A DNA stretch of 64,000 nucleotides from JBMTVN01 sp046047235 (GTDB lineage: Bacteria > Verrucomicrobiota > Verrucomicrobiia > Limisphaerales > JAHDYP01), in assembly GCA_046047235.1 (NCBI GenBank), contig JBJOII010000003.1, positions 1-64,000 of the forward strand. Reading direction: 5' to 3'. Positions within the stretch are counted from its first letter, which is position 1. Each line of letters opens with the position of its first letter. The notes beneath the pieces were generated by a model. That model was given only the letters and a program-made list of their open reading frames with translations. It made no database searches and was not told the DNA's origin. Below, in pieces: positions 9,312 to 18,843 of this stretch. A program made the position numbers and the translations under genes.

Positions 9312-10037
9312 TCAACTGGCCGGCACACAGGTCACCACGGCGAGACGGCTGCCCCCGGCACAAATCAACTGGACCCGACCCTGCTCGTCCGCCTCGCCAA
9401 TCGCCACACTGAACCCGCCCGACAGACTCGCCGCAGGCCCAAGCTCAGTCTCTGACAGCACCTTCAGATCATCCCCCAACACCATCAACTTGACCGGCAC
9501 TCCCGGGCTCGCCCCACCAGGCTTCATCACCGCAGCCAGATCAACCACCGTGGGATTGCCCACCTCCACACAGGAACACAACACCTCCACCCGCCCGTCG
9601 GAGTCCATATCCGCCGCAGCATGCAACCGCAGCAGCACCTGCCCCCCAGCCGGCACCACCCCCACACCCCGCGTCTTCATCGGCCTTAGTCGCGCGTCCA
9701 ACTGCGTCACCACCCCGCTCCCGTCCGCCAACAGGATCTCCTCACGCCCGTCCAGGTTCACATCCGCCACCAGACAATCCACAATCCCCCGGCTGGTCTG
9801 GATTTCCCCAACCAGGTTCCCTCTCAAATCCAGCAAAAAGAGATGTCCGAACGCCACGGCTTCTCCCGCAGCACTCAACTCGGTTGCAGCACTCCACGCC
9901 AGAATGTGCGGCTCTTCCCGTGCACCAAAACCCTGAATGACCCCAGTCCGCAACCTCGACTGACTGTTGGTCGTCCCCCAAACCCATCGCCACACCCTCC
10001 TCCAAAGTCTCGAAGCGATCCAACAACACCGACTCAC
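9312..10037 (-). pseudogene. Detached C-terminal part of the kinase at 9742-11088 (FG-GAP/VCBS-like ectodomain)
   Basis: This minus-strand frame reads as the missing C-terminus of the kinase upstream. It begins to make protein sense at about 9975 (SQSRLRTGVIQGFG) and contains two calcium-loop-like repeats, DVNLDGREEILL and DMDSDGRVEVL, typical of FG-GAP/VCBS beta-propeller blades. Dropping one base of the five-C run at 9975-9979 joins the kinase frame to this one seamlessly. The intact protein would be an inner-membrane kinase with an extracytoplasmic propeller of roughly 200 residues. Either the base is a sequencing error or the gene is truly broken. An independent start is unlikely, because the first residues after the nominal start are Arg/Trp-rich out-of-frame sequence. 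Confidence 0.7.
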
Positions 10038-11088
10038 CCACCAGCATCAAACAACCCGGACTCGCACGACCACTGCCCCACTTCAACATGCCACCCCAGA
10101 GAACCAGCACTGCCAGCATCCCCAGGAATGCCGTCCTCACCGCGGTCGACAACTTGCCGCCCCCACGTTGACGCCCACGCTTTCCATCCCCCACCCCGCC
10201 CCACTCCTGAACCAGAAGCTCCAAATCCGCCACCACATCCTGCATCGACGCATACCGATCCTTAAGCTCCCGCGCCATCGCCCTCTCAGCAATCGCTGCC
10301 AGCCCCGGATCCGCCTTGCCGTTCCTCCGCCGGACCGGAATCGGTGGCCCCGCCAACACCTTCTCCACAACCTCGTCAGCCGTGTCCCCCTCATAGGGTG
10401 GATGCCCCGTCAGCAACTCATACAGCAGCGCACCAAAGGAATAGATGTCCGCTCGCGTGTCCTCCGCTTTCCCCGCCGCCACCGCGGGCGACATGTAAGG
10501 TGCCGTGCCGAAACGCCTCGAAGGCTGATGCTCGGTCGCCGCCTTCACAGAAAACTCCGCAGCGAGCCCAAAATCGGTCAGCCACACGCCACCCTCACCA
10601 TCCAACAAAACGTTGCCCGGCTTGATATCCCGGTGGATTACGCCGCAAGTGTGCGCATAGGCAACCGCCCGCGCCAGCTGCACCGCAATCGGAAGTGCCT
10701 GCTCCTCCGGCAGAGGTTCACCCGCCCGCAGCCGCTGCGCCAAACTCCCCTCCTCCACCCACGGCATCACCAGGAAAGGACCCGGAGCATGCTCCACAAT
10801 CTCCAACACCGGCAGGATCCCGTCGTGCGCCAAATCCCGCATCCGCCTCGCCTCCTCCAAAAACCGACGCACAGAACCTCCGTCCCCCGCCAACTCCGGC
10901 CGCAACATCTTGATGGCCACACGTTTCGCGCTGCAGGTGTCCAATGCGCTGACCACTACACCCATACCTCCCACACCCAGCACGCTCTCGGCCTCATAGT
11001 GGGCCAGTGACCCCAGCGAACCCAACACTCCAGGAGGATTCAGCACCGAATACAATTGCCCCCCGCTAACCGTCGACGATTCTGACAT
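9742..11088 (-). CDS. Serine/threonine protein kinase, frameshifted after the membrane segment
   Basis: PknB-like Ser/Thr kinase. From the ATG at 11088 the motifs are: Gly-rich loop LGVGGMGVV, catalytic Lys60 (VAIK), HRDIKPGNVLL, DFGLAAE, and GTAPYMSPAVAAGKAEDTRADIYSFG in the activation and P+1 region. A single transmembrane helix follows (AFLGMLAVLVLWGGML). The frame then runs into Cys/Trp/Gly-rich nonsense (GFWCTGRAAHSGVECC) and stops at 9742, while the expected ectodomain continues in another frame (9312-9978). The start was chosen by alignment with the paralogue downstream, which also has a LNPP-VLG-LGSL segment just before the kinase domain; the frame is open to 11163. It probably phosphorylates cytoplasmic targets in response to an extracytoplasmic signal. 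Confidence 0.85.
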   Translation of the reverse strand: MSESSTVSGGQLYSVLNPPGVLGSLGSLAHYEAESVLGVGGMGVVVSALDTCSAKRVAIKMLRPELAGDGGSVRRFLEEARRMRDLAHDGILPVLEIVEHAPGPFLVMPWVEEGSLAQRLRAGEPLPEEQALPIAVQLARAVAYAHTCGVIHRDIKPGNVLLDGEGGVWLTDFGLAAEFSVKAATEHQPSRRFGTAPYMSPAVAAGKAEDTRADIYSFGALLYELLTGHPPYEGDTADEVVEKVLAGPPIPVRRRNGKADPGLAAIAERAMARELKDRYASMQDVVADLELLVQEWGGVGDGKRGRQRGGGKLSTAVRTAFLGMLAVLVLWGGMLKWGSGRASPGCLMLVGESVLLDRFETLEEGVAMGLGDDQQSVEVADWGHSGFWCTGRAAHSGVECCNRVECCGRSRGVRTSLFAGFEREPGWGNPDQPGDCGLSGGGCEPGRA

Positions 11089-11311
11089 CGTCGGCAGTCT
11101 CCGCCCGACCGACCGGGGATGATCTGCTTCGTCCATATAGGGTTGTGGATCAGCAGCCCACACCCTCTATACGCTCTCAGAAGCCCAATCTTACAAAAAA
11201 GTTGTCACTTTCTGCTGCCGACCAGCCCGCAAAAGCCGTCAGGAAAATGTCGCCCCAGCACGGAACCCTCCCCGCGACCTACTAAAGCACCACGAAACTG
11301 GCGGTCTGCGC

Positions 11312-13894
11312 TCAAATTGGCAGTAAGGAACCCGACTGCTCCCGATAAAAGGGAATCGCCCCGAGATCAGGCAGCGCACCTTCACGAATTGCCGGAGAAC
11401 CCGACCGCAACCGGAAATCCCCACGCTCCGCATCCACGAAGCGGCTCAGGCGACAGCGCCCCGCCTGCAACAAGAGATCCCCGCCTCCATCACGAAAGGG
11501 AATCTGGGCATTGGCCAACGTCACACCCTCAAGAACAAACTCGCCCCCGCCTGAAAGATTCACCACAAAACCACGCCCAAGATGTTCGCTGTCCACCCGC
11601 GTCAAATGCGGGTCGCCTGATGACCGGATAACAACCTCCCGTGTCACCTCCAAGTCATGCTCACGATAAACCCCGGGAGAAAGAGTGATGATTCCCCCCG
11701 CTGCAATCGCCTGCAAGGCGTCCCTGATGGTGGCCGCATCCCCGGGCACCCGCACTATGGGGCCTTCCGCAGCCAGATCCACCGGAGCACCCGGCGGCGC
11801 ACGCAGCAAATCCCCCCGGACATCCCCAAGTGCTTCCCCCAACCCAACATCCTCAATCGGGGAGAACATTACTGCACCGATATCCAGCGGGGTCCCATCC
11901 GGATCCAGCGTGGCCGGGTCACCACGATCAATGGCCGGCGATCCCGGTAGCAGGCGGAAGTCTCCCTTCTCCGGGTTCAAGAACATCGGATCCTCCGCAA
12001 GGTTGCCCGCCCCCTCATAACCGCCTTGCACAATGCAGTGTTCCACCAAGGTGCAGTCGAACAGCTGCTGGTCGTTATACGCCGGAAGATTGTTCCACAA
12101 AATGCAGTTGCGGAAACTGCCCTGATTCCCGCCCCCCACCATCCAAGGGTTGGAGACCTTGCCCCCGCCATTCCCGTAGATGGTCGAACTGCTGACTTCA
12201 CACCGCGTCAATACCGCGGCGTTCAGGCTGCCGCGATTGCCATAGATCAAACAGCGCCGGACCACCGCCGCACCAATCCCCGCCGTCTCGGCAGCAAAGT
12301 TGTTCCGGATAACGGAATCCTCCACCACCAGACTCCCCTGCGACCCGTCCTCGTTCCCAACCGGACTGCGACTGAACTCTTTGTCCCCCAGCACGCCTTC
12401 CACAATACATCGGCTCAGCCGACATTGCCCCTGAACCAGCCTCAGCGCACCTCCACCTTCCCCACGGGGAATCGTTGCATTAGCCAACGTCAGCCCTTCA
12501 ATCACCACCACGCCCTCAGTCTCCAGATCCACAATCAAGCCCCGCCCCAAATGCTCGCTGTCCAGCCGCGTGTCCAATGCATCCCCCGCAGAACGAATCG
12601 TCAGCCCCTTGGTGATCACTACATCGTGCTCGCGATAATCCCCGGGCGCCAGGATCACCACATCCCCTTCGCCAGCCGCCTCAACCGCCAACCCAAGGCT
12701 CGCAAATTCCTCCGGCACCCGCAGCAGATTCACCCCGCTCCAGACCTGCGGCGGCCCCTGACGCCTGAGATTCGGGAAAACCCATGCCTCCTCCTGAGAT
12801 TGCTCCGCCACAACCCCGCTCATGGAGGAAGGGTCGTCACGCAGACCCGACGCTATCCACAAACCAGCACCCACCAGCATCCCCGCCACCCCCAGCAAAC
12901 CCCACACACTCGACAATCCAAACGCAGCCCCACCCGGCCTCCCCAACGCCTCCGGTCGCTTCCCCGCTGCCACACGCTCCAAATCCTCCAGCAGGTCAGA
13001 CATCGACGCATACCGGTCACGCAACGCCCGCGCCATGGCACACTCCACCACCGCAGCCATCGCAGGGTTAACCCGGGGATTCACCTCGCGAACAGGAACC
13101 GGCGGCCCCGCCAAAATCCGGTCCAACACCTCCTGGGTCGATCCCCCCTCATAGGGAGGTCGACCCGTCAACAACTCATACAACAGAGCCCCAAATGAAT
13201 AGATGTCAGCCCGCGTATCCTCCGCCTCCCCGGCCGCCACCGCCGGAGACATGTAAGGCGCAGTACCATACCGCTTCCCAATCTGTACCTCACCCGATCC
13301 ATCCGCCGTGAAAGCCCGCGATAACCCGAAATCCGTCAGCAGCACCCTGCCCCCCTCACCCACCAACACGTTGCCGGGCTTGATGTCCCGATGAATCAGC
13401 CCACTGGAATGCGCATACGCAATCGCCCCGGCCAGCTCAATGCCGATCCGCAGCACCTCCGCCTCTCCCATCGACTGACCCCCATCCAGTCGGCGGGACA
13501 AACTGCCCTCCTCAAACCAAGGCATCACGAAATAAGGCCCGGGCGCCTCATCCTCCACCTCCAACACCGGAACAATGCCCGGATGCTGCAGCTGCTGCAT
13601 CTGCCTCGCCTCCTGCAAAAACCGGCGTATCGAAATCGCATCCCCCGCCAGCTCCGGCCGCAACAGCTTGATCGCAACCGGCGCACCGTCCTTGCCTTCG
13701 GTCGCCTTGAACACTACCCCCATCCCCCCCACACCCAGAATCTCCCGGACTTCAAAATGGTCCAAAGACCCCAACGCCCCCAGCACACTGGGAGGATTCA
13801 GGGCATTAAGGAAAAAAGTGCCGCCTGCCTCCGGAAATTCCGAAGCCAGTGGAAACGACCGATCCGACATCGGCGGTTGTTCTGGATCACCCAT
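11312..13894 (-). CDS. Serine/threonine protein kinase fused to an extracytoplasmic right-handed beta-helix
   Basis: 860 aa from ATG 13894, which has AAGG five bases upstream; ATG 13870 (MSDRSF) is the alternative. Kinase domain at residues of about 50-330: LGVGGMGVVF, Lys76 in VAIK, HRDIKPGNVLV, DFGLSRAF, GTAPYMSPAVAAGEAEDTRADIYSFG. One transmembrane helix follows (VWGLLGVAGMLVGAGLWIAS). The ectodomain is a pectate-lyase-like beta-helix with rungs such as SVIRNNFAAE, CLIYGNRG, STIYGNGG and CILWNN, ending in EDPMFLNPEKGDFRLLPGSPAIDRG, the choice-of-anchor-Q signature. A second, shortened copy of this module follows; both copies share DSEHLGRG and CRLSR. Such helices bind polysaccharides in other proteins, so carbohydrate or envelope sensing is a reasonable inference. 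Confidence 0.92.
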   Translation of the reverse strand: MGDPEQPPMSDRSFPLASEFPEAGGTFFLNALNPPSVLGALGSLDHFEVREILGVGGMGVVFKATEGKDGAPVAIKLLRPELAGDAISIRRFLQEARQMQQLQHPGIVPVLEVEDEAPGPYFVMPWFEEGSLSRRLDGGQSMGEAEVLRIGIELAGAIAYAHSSGLIHRDIKPGNVLVGEGGRVLLTDFGLSRAFTADGSGEVQIGKRYGTAPYMSPAVAAGEAEDTRADIYSFGALLYELLTGRPPYEGGSTQEVLDRILAGPPVPVREVNPRVNPAMAAVVECAMARALRDRYASMSDLLEDLERVAAGKRPEALGRPGGAAFGLSSVWGLLGVAGMLVGAGLWIASGLRDDPSSMSGVVAEQSQEEAWVFPNLRRQGPPQVWSGVNLLRVPEEFASLGLAVEAAGEGDVVILAPGDYREHDVVITKGLTIRSAGDALDTRLDSEHLGRGLIVDLETEGVVVIEGLTLANATIPRGEGGGALRLVQGQCRLSRCIVEGVLGDKEFSRSPVGNEDGSQGSLVVEDSVIRNNFAAETAGIGAAVVRRCLIYGNRGSLNAAVLTRCEVSSSTIYGNGGGKVSNPWMVGGGNQGSFRNCILWNNLPAYNDQQLFDCTLVEHCIVQGGYEGAGNLAEDPMFLNPEKGDFRLLPGSPAIDRGDPATLDPDGTPLDIGAVMFSPIEDVGLGEALGDVRGDLLRAPPGAPVDLAAEGPIVRVPGDAATIRDALQAIAAGGIITLSPGVYREHDLEVTREVVIRSSGDPHLTRVDSEHLGRGFVVNLSGGGEFVLEGVTLANAQIPFRDGGGDLLLQAGRCRLSRFVDAERGDFRLRSGSPAIREGALPDLGAIPFYREQSGSLLPI

Positions 13895-14038
13895 AGCTGC
13901 CTTGGTCTGGAAGCTCTTGCCCTGCCACTCCCATATACGCGGACCTCGCGCAGATCTTGCAAAAAAATCATCCGCGCCCGATCCGGGTGCACTTCCCAGC
14001 ACGCCCTCGCCCCTACACCTGCCACCCCGCAGACCAAC

Positions 14039-14521
14039 TCAGGACCACGGCCCCAGCCGCTTGACCACTTCATCCAGCAGCTTCTGATAAGGACGGCTCT
14101 TGAGGCGCGTCATCTTCACTTCCTCCTCAAAGAACGACTCACCCGCATTCCGCACCATCATGGCCTGGCTCTCCAGCCGATAGACCCCCTCACTCAACGG
14201 AATCAACTTGAGCCGGACACGCTCCCGCACCCCGCCATCGTCAAACCAACCCCCATGAGCCAGCTGTCGCATGGTCGAGGTCTTCCGCTCATAACGCCAC
14301 TCCCCGGAAAAGGAGGCATCCTCATACCCCGCCTCGCTAAAGACCGCTTCAACGGTCCTCCTCACGGTAATCTCGTCCGTGTAACGCAGCGTCACGACGG
14401 CAAACTGCTTGCCCCCCGGGGGAGTGGAACTGCAGGAAACCCCGCCCAATAGCAGCACCGCCGCCACGACCACCGCAGGCAGCCAACGACTCACAACCCT
14501 CTGAGCATCCAACATCATCAT
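14039..14521 (-). CDS. Small predicted lipoprotein
   Basis: 160 aa, family not recognised. The first of three consecutive ATG codons (14521) has AAGG five bases upstream. An N-terminal hydrophobic segment (WLPAVVVAAVLLLGGVSC) ends in a Cys that could be lipidated, although the residue at -3 is Gly rather than the usual Leu, so the lipobox is weak. The mature part is a mixed alpha/beta domain with many charged residues (ITVRRTVEAVFSEAGYED, GEWRYERKTSTM). It lies in the same direction as the two kinases but is separated by over 100 bp on each side, so an operon link is uncertain. Confidence 0.75.
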   Translation of the reverse strand: MMMLDAQRVVSRWLPAVVVAAVLLLGGVSCSSTPPGGKQFAVVTLRYTDEITVRRTVEAVFSEAGYEDASFSGEWRYERKTSTMRQLAHGGWFDDGGVRERVRLKLIPLSEGVYRLESQAMMVRNAGESFFEEEVKMTRLKSRPYQKLLDEVVKRLGPWS

Positions 14522-14611
14522 TCAATCCTTCCTCGCTGACATCGCCCGGCAATCCCCGGACAGGACGACTCTTGGCCTCCGACCCGCAACATGCAACCTA
14601 TCCCGGAAGAA

Positions 14612-17302
14612 TCAATACTCGTCGTCATCGTCGTCATCCTCCACATGGCTGATCGCCCATTCGGGATAAGGCGCAGCACTGCCCCGCATGGCATGCCACA
14701 GAATCCGGTTCAGCAGATCTTCCGGACAGGCATCCACCCGCTTGAAGTTCAATTTGGCTGACTCCAAGGCGTGCCGTCGCAGCAGCTTGTCCGTCATGGC
14801 ATTGGGGCTGGGGTTCATCTGATCCAACGGCACCCGGTTCGCCAGCGCCTTATACGGCGTGTAGTCCGGCTCGTCCGTGAAACACTCAAACATCGGCTCC
14901 GCCGCCGCATCAAACTGGTTCATCGGCGGCATCCCCAGAATCTGTTCCATGGTCCGAATCACGCTGGTCGTATTATACAGCTTGCTCACCACCGCACCCC
15001 GCTTGGCATACGGACTCATGCAGAAGGCAATGGTCCGATACCCGCTCACATGATCCCAACCCGCCTGCGGATCGTCCTCAATCCCAAAGATCACCATGTC
15101 CTTCCAGAAACGGCTGTGGGACAGGGCCTCCACGATCTGACCAAAGGCCAGGTCGTTGTCCGCCATGCAGGCCGCAGGTGTGGGCGATCCCGCACTGGTG
15201 CCGCTGGTGTGATCGTTCGGCAGACAAATCAAGGTCAGCTGCGGCATCTCACCCTGCGCCTCCCACGCAGCCACCTGGTTGGTGATATACCGCGCCCGCC
15301 ACACATCCGGCACCTCCATGATCCAACCCACATAGTTCGTCGGCGTATACGGCCGCAAACTCTCCACGCTCGGCTGACTGCTGATCCGCACCTCGCCCTT
15401 CCCGTGCAAAAACTCATTCCAGTAATCCGTCCACGAAGGCTCACCACGCCGCCCCGTATCCGCCCAACCCGAGGTAGGCCGCGCAAACTCCCCGAAATTC
15501 CACAACGACACGCCGCTGCGCACCGCGTTGTCCCATAAAAAACCCGACGGCGCATACGCCAACGCATCCATGTCGTCCAAATCCATCCCGTCCGGATAAC
15601 TCCGCGGCCAGCCCGCAAACGACTTCTCGAGGTAATCCGTCCCAAACGCACTCGTCGACCACTGATGCCCGTCAGCACTCAGGATTCCCGAACAATAGGT
15701 GTTGTCGAGCAACACAAAGTCCCGCGCCAACTGATGATGGTTCGGCGTGATCTCCTCCCCGAAAATGCACAGTGAAGGATCCCCATTGCCCTGCGGCAAC
15801 GCCCCGAACACCTGATCGTAAGTCCGGTTCTCCTTGATGATATAGACCACGTGCTTGAACACACTCGGCTCCCCAATGCGCTCCGGCACCGGCCGCGCCG
15901 GCTGATCCGCCCGCGGCGGCAAAGCAGCCTGCTCAATCCGGTCCCGATGGGTGTTCTCCCAGACCCGCGCACTCATCGCCGGCAACTCCTTCGCATCCGG
16001 CAAAGGCACCAAGGACAACGAACCGTGATACTGGTGCGAGTTGAATCCCTGACCGCCACTGTTGGAATCCGTTCCCTTGGTCGTTCCAATACCCTTGATG
16101 TTCGCCACCGCCAGCTGCTTCCGCCCGGCATCAAACACCAGCGCCCCGGGAAACCAGCCCACCGGTATCAACCCCTCCAAATGCGACTCCCGATCGCCCG
16201 GATCAAAACGCACCACCGCAACCGCATTGTGAGTGCCGTTGGCCACATACAAACGACGGCCACGACGGTCAAATGCCAGCGCGTTCGGCGACGCCCCAAA
16301 GGGATCCGCCGGACTCGGCTTCACCCAAATGGTCTCCACCACCTCGTCCGTCCGCACATCAATCACGCTCAGGTTGTCGCTCGCCGCATTCGCACAAACC
16401 ACATACCGGCCGTTGGGCGACACCGCCAAAGCTGAGGCGTGCAAACGCGTCATGATCTCCCGAACAGCCTCCCCCGCCTTGAGATCAATCACGGTCACGG
16501 AACCCTCGCTCGCCACATGCATCACCGGATCCACCCGCACAACAGTCCCCCGCCCGGCCGGCCCGGTCAGGTCATCCTCCCCCGGACGCCGCCCGCCCCA
16601 GTTGCTCACATACAGCTTCGAACCCACCAACGCCACGTCATAAGGCGCTACCCCCACGTCAAACAAGCGCAACACCTCACCGCTCCCGGTATCCACCTCC
16701 GCCAAACGATTCGATAAATTCAACGCCACATACAACCGCCGGCCATCACGGGAAATCGCCAAACCCGCCGGAATCTCCGCCGCCCGGCGGGGCGCGTTCG
16801 CCGCCGGCAACGGTATCGAGAACAAACCCCGCACCCCAGCATCCTTCGTCACCTCAAATACCTTGATGCTCCCGTTCACGTTGCTCAGATAAAGCCGCTT
16901 GCCGTCAGGCGAAAACACCAGTCCCGTGTAACTCACCTGCGCCTTGGTGTCCGGCTGCAAAATGTTCTCCGAAGGCGGCTCCGGCTCCGGCGTGTTCAGC
17001 TTCTCCGAAGGCAGGGGAACATGCCCCAATACACGACCCGTCTCCGGATCCACCAGCACCAGGTCATGCGTCTTCCCCGAGGTCACCAGCACCCTGCCGT
17101 CCGGACTCAACGCCAGCACCTGCGGCCGCATCCCCGGTAAAGGCACCTGCTTGCCCGCCGGAGTAATCACCTGGTTCACCGGTAGCCGCGTCGTATACGC
17201 ATCCACCACCCCAACCGACTCCCGGTCAGCCCCCAGCACAGGTTCAAAAACGGCAAAGCCGCCGACAAGAACGAATAAGACAGTTCTAAGTGATCGATGC
17301 AT
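14612..17302 (-). CDS. YncE-like beta-propeller fused to a phosphoesterase (alkaline phosphatase family) domain
   Basis: 896 aa from ATG 17302, chosen because a signal peptide starts there (MHRSLRTVLFVLVGGFAVFE). Residues of about 40-480 form a seven-bladed YVTN/YncE-type propeller (SPDGRVLVTSGKTHDLVLVD, SPDGKRLYLSNVNGSIKVFE, SPNGRYVVCANAASDNLSVID). Residues of about 510-860 are a PF04185-type phosphoesterase (VFKHVVYIIKENRTYDQVFG, GILSADGHQWSTSAFGTDY, VIFGIEDDPQAGWDHVSGYR). Fusions of this kind are common in Verrucomicrobiota and Acidobacteriota and are periplasmic or secreted; substrates are not established. The protein ends in an acidic tail (EDDDDDDEY). It is transcribed away from trpB2. 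Confidence 0.92.
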   Translation of the reverse strand: MHRSLRTVLFVLVGGFAVFEPVLGADRESVGVVDAYTTRLPVNQVITPAGKQVPLPGMRPQVLALSPDGRVLVTSGKTHDLVLVDPETGRVLGHVPLPSEKLNTPEPEPPSENILQPDTKAQVSYTGLVFSPDGKRLYLSNVNGSIKVFEVTKDAGVRGLFSIPLPAANAPRRAAEIPAGLAISRDGRRLYVALNLSNRLAEVDTGSGEVLRLFDVGVAPYDVALVGSKLYVSNWGGRRPGEDDLTGPAGRGTVVRVDPVMHVASEGSVTVIDLKAGEAVREIMTRLHASALAVSPNGRYVVCANAASDNLSVIDVRTDEVVETIWVKPSPADPFGASPNALAFDRRGRRLYVANGTHNAVAVVRFDPGDRESHLEGLIPVGWFPGALVFDAGRKQLAVANIKGIGTTKGTDSNSGGQGFNSHQYHGSLSLVPLPDAKELPAMSARVWENTHRDRIEQAALPPRADQPARPVPERIGEPSVFKHVVYIIKENRTYDQVFGALPQGNGDPSLCIFGEEITPNHHQLARDFVLLDNTYCSGILSADGHQWSTSAFGTDYLEKSFAGWPRSYPDGMDLDDMDALAYAPSGFLWDNAVRSGVSLWNFGEFARPTSGWADTGRRGEPSWTDYWNEFLHGKGEVRISSQPSVESLRPYTPTNYVGWIMEVPDVWRARYITNQVAAWEAQGEMPQLTLICLPNDHTSGTSAGSPTPAACMADNDLAFGQIVEALSHSRFWKDMVIFGIEDDPQAGWDHVSGYRTIAFCMSPYAKRGAVVSKLYNTTSVIRTMEQILGMPPMNQFDAAAEPMFECFTDEPDYTPYKALANRVPLDQMNPSPNAMTDKLLRRHALESAKLNFKRVDACPEDLLNRILWHAMRGSAAPYPEWAISHVEDDDDDDEY

Positions 17303-17475
17303 GGTAGTGCCGCATGCTGCACCCATGAACGGATCGACGCGAGTAGAATACTGCCACAGTTTCATGACGGATTCCCTTGCCTGCTCCGTTCCAATATGGC
17401 TCCCTGCAGCCATCACTCAACCCCCCCGGCCGCAGGTGGCTTCTCACCCGCACCGGATAAGTTCCGTATTGTCAC

Positions 17476-18843
17476 ATGAGCGACTCAGTTAAATACCTCC
17501 TCGACGAAACCCGCATCCCCAAAAGCTGGTACAACATCGCGGCCGACCTGCCCAAACCCCTGCCCCCGGTGCTCCACCCGGGTACACAACAACCCATCGG
17601 CCCCGAAGACCTCGCCCCGCTCTTCCCCATGGCCCTGATCCAACAGGAAGTCTCCACAGAACGCGAAATCGAAATACCGGAACCCGTCCGCGATATCTAC
17701 CGCCAATGGCGCCCATCCCCACTCTTCCGTGCCCGACGCCTCGAGAAGGCCCTCGATACCCCCGCCCGCATCTACTACAAATACGAAGGCGTCAGCCCCG
17801 CTGGCAGCCACAAACCCAATACCGCCGTCGCCCAGGCCTTCTACAATAAGGAAGCAGGCGTCAAACGCATCATCACCGAAACCGGCGCCGGCCAGTGGGG
17901 CTCCTCCCTCGCCTTCGCCGGCGCCATCTTCGGCCTCGATGTCCAGGTCTTCATGGTCAAGGTCTCCTTCAACCAGAAACCCTACCGCCGCGCCATCATG
18001 GAAACCTACGGCGCACGCTGCGTAGCCTCGCCATCCCAGGAAACCCAGGCCGGACGCGCCATCCTCGCCCAACGCGCCGACCACCCCGGCAGCCTCGGTA
18101 TCGCCATCTCGGAAGCCGTGGAAATCGCCGCCCAGTCGGAAGATGCCAAATACGCCCTGGGCTCCGTCCTCAACCACGTCCTGCTCCACCAAACCATCGT
18201 CGGCGTCGAAGCCATCGAACAACTCCAGATGGCCGATGATTACCCCGATGTCGTCGTCGGTTGCACCGGCGGCGGATCCAACTTCGCCGGCATCGCCTTC
18301 CCCTTCATCGGTGCCGGACTCCGCGGAGGCCAAAAACCCCGCATCGTCGCAGTCGAACCCTCCGCCTGCCCCACCCTCACCCGCGGCCCCTACGCCTATG
18401 ACTTCGGCGATACCGCCCACCTCACGCCGCTCGTCAAAATGCACACGCTCGGCTCCACCTTCACCCCGCCAGGATTCCACGCCGGCGGCCTCCGCTACCA
18501 CGGCATGGCCCCGCTCGTCAGCCACGTGAAGGAACTCGGCCTCATCGAAGCCAAATCCTACCACCAAACCCCCTGCTTCGCCGCCGGCGTCCAGTTCGCC
18601 AAAGCCGAAGGCATCGTCCCCGCCCCCGAAGCCAACCACGCCGTGCGCGGGGCCATCGACGAAGCCCTGAAATGCAAGGAAGAAGGCGTCAGCCGCGCCA
18701 TCCTCTTCAACCTGTGCGGACACGGCCACTTCGACATGCAGGCCTACACGGATTACCTCTCAGGTAAACTCGAAGACTCCGACTACAACGACCAGGAACT
18801 CGCCCTCGCCCTCGCCGGCCTCCCCAAAATGGAATCCGCCTAA
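17476..18843 (+). CDS. trpB2: TrpB2-type PLP-dependent tryptophan synthase beta-like enzyme
   Basis: 455 aa, the longer length typical of the TrpB2 branch rather than about 400 for canonical TrpB. The PLP Lys is in GSHKPNTAVA, followed by ETGAGQWGSS; the phosphate-binding loop is CTGGGSNF. The N-terminal RPSPLFRARRLE and GVSPAGSHK fit the family. TrpB2 enzymes make L-tryptophan from indole and serine and often lack tight coupling to TrpA. No trpA or other trp gene is in the window, so this is an orphan copy and may act as an indole-salvaging synthase. It is divergently transcribed from the YncE/phosphoesterase gene across about 170 bp. Confidence 0.93.
   Translation: MSDSVKYLLDETRIPKSWYNIAADLPKPLPPVLHPGTQQPIGPEDLAPLFPMALIQQEVSTEREIEIPEPVRDIYRQWRPSPLFRARRLEKALDTPARIYYKYEGVSPAGSHKPNTAVAQAFYNKEAGVKRIITETGAGQWGSSLAFAGAIFGLDVQVFMVKVSFNQKPYRRAIMETYGARCVASPSQETQAGRAILAQRADHPGSLGIAISEAVEIAAQSEDAKYALGSVLNHVLLHQTIVGVEAIEQLQMADDYPDVVVGCTGGGSNFAGIAFPFIGAGLRGGQKPRIVAVEPSACPTLTRGPYAYDFGDTAHLTPLVKMHTLGSTFTPPGFHAGGLRYHGMAPLVSHVKELGLIEAKSYHQTPCFAAGVQFAKAEGIVPAPEANHAVRGAIDEALKCKEEGVSRAILFNLCGHGHFDMQAYTDYLSGKLEDSDYNDQELALALAGLPKMESA

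Noticed and set aside
9967..11010. Plus-strand Arg/His/Pro-rich frame of 347 codons opposite the first kinase
   Set aside because: The kinase on the minus strand has complete catalytic motifs; the opposite frame is low-complexity and has no family features.
12026..13198. Plus-strand frame of 390 codons opposite the second kinase
   Set aside because: Same reason: an antisense shadow of a gene with clear motifs.
17476..18843. Canonical tryptophan synthase TrpB
   Set aside because: Length of 455 residues and the N-terminal extension fit TrpB2, and no trpA or trp operon is nearby.
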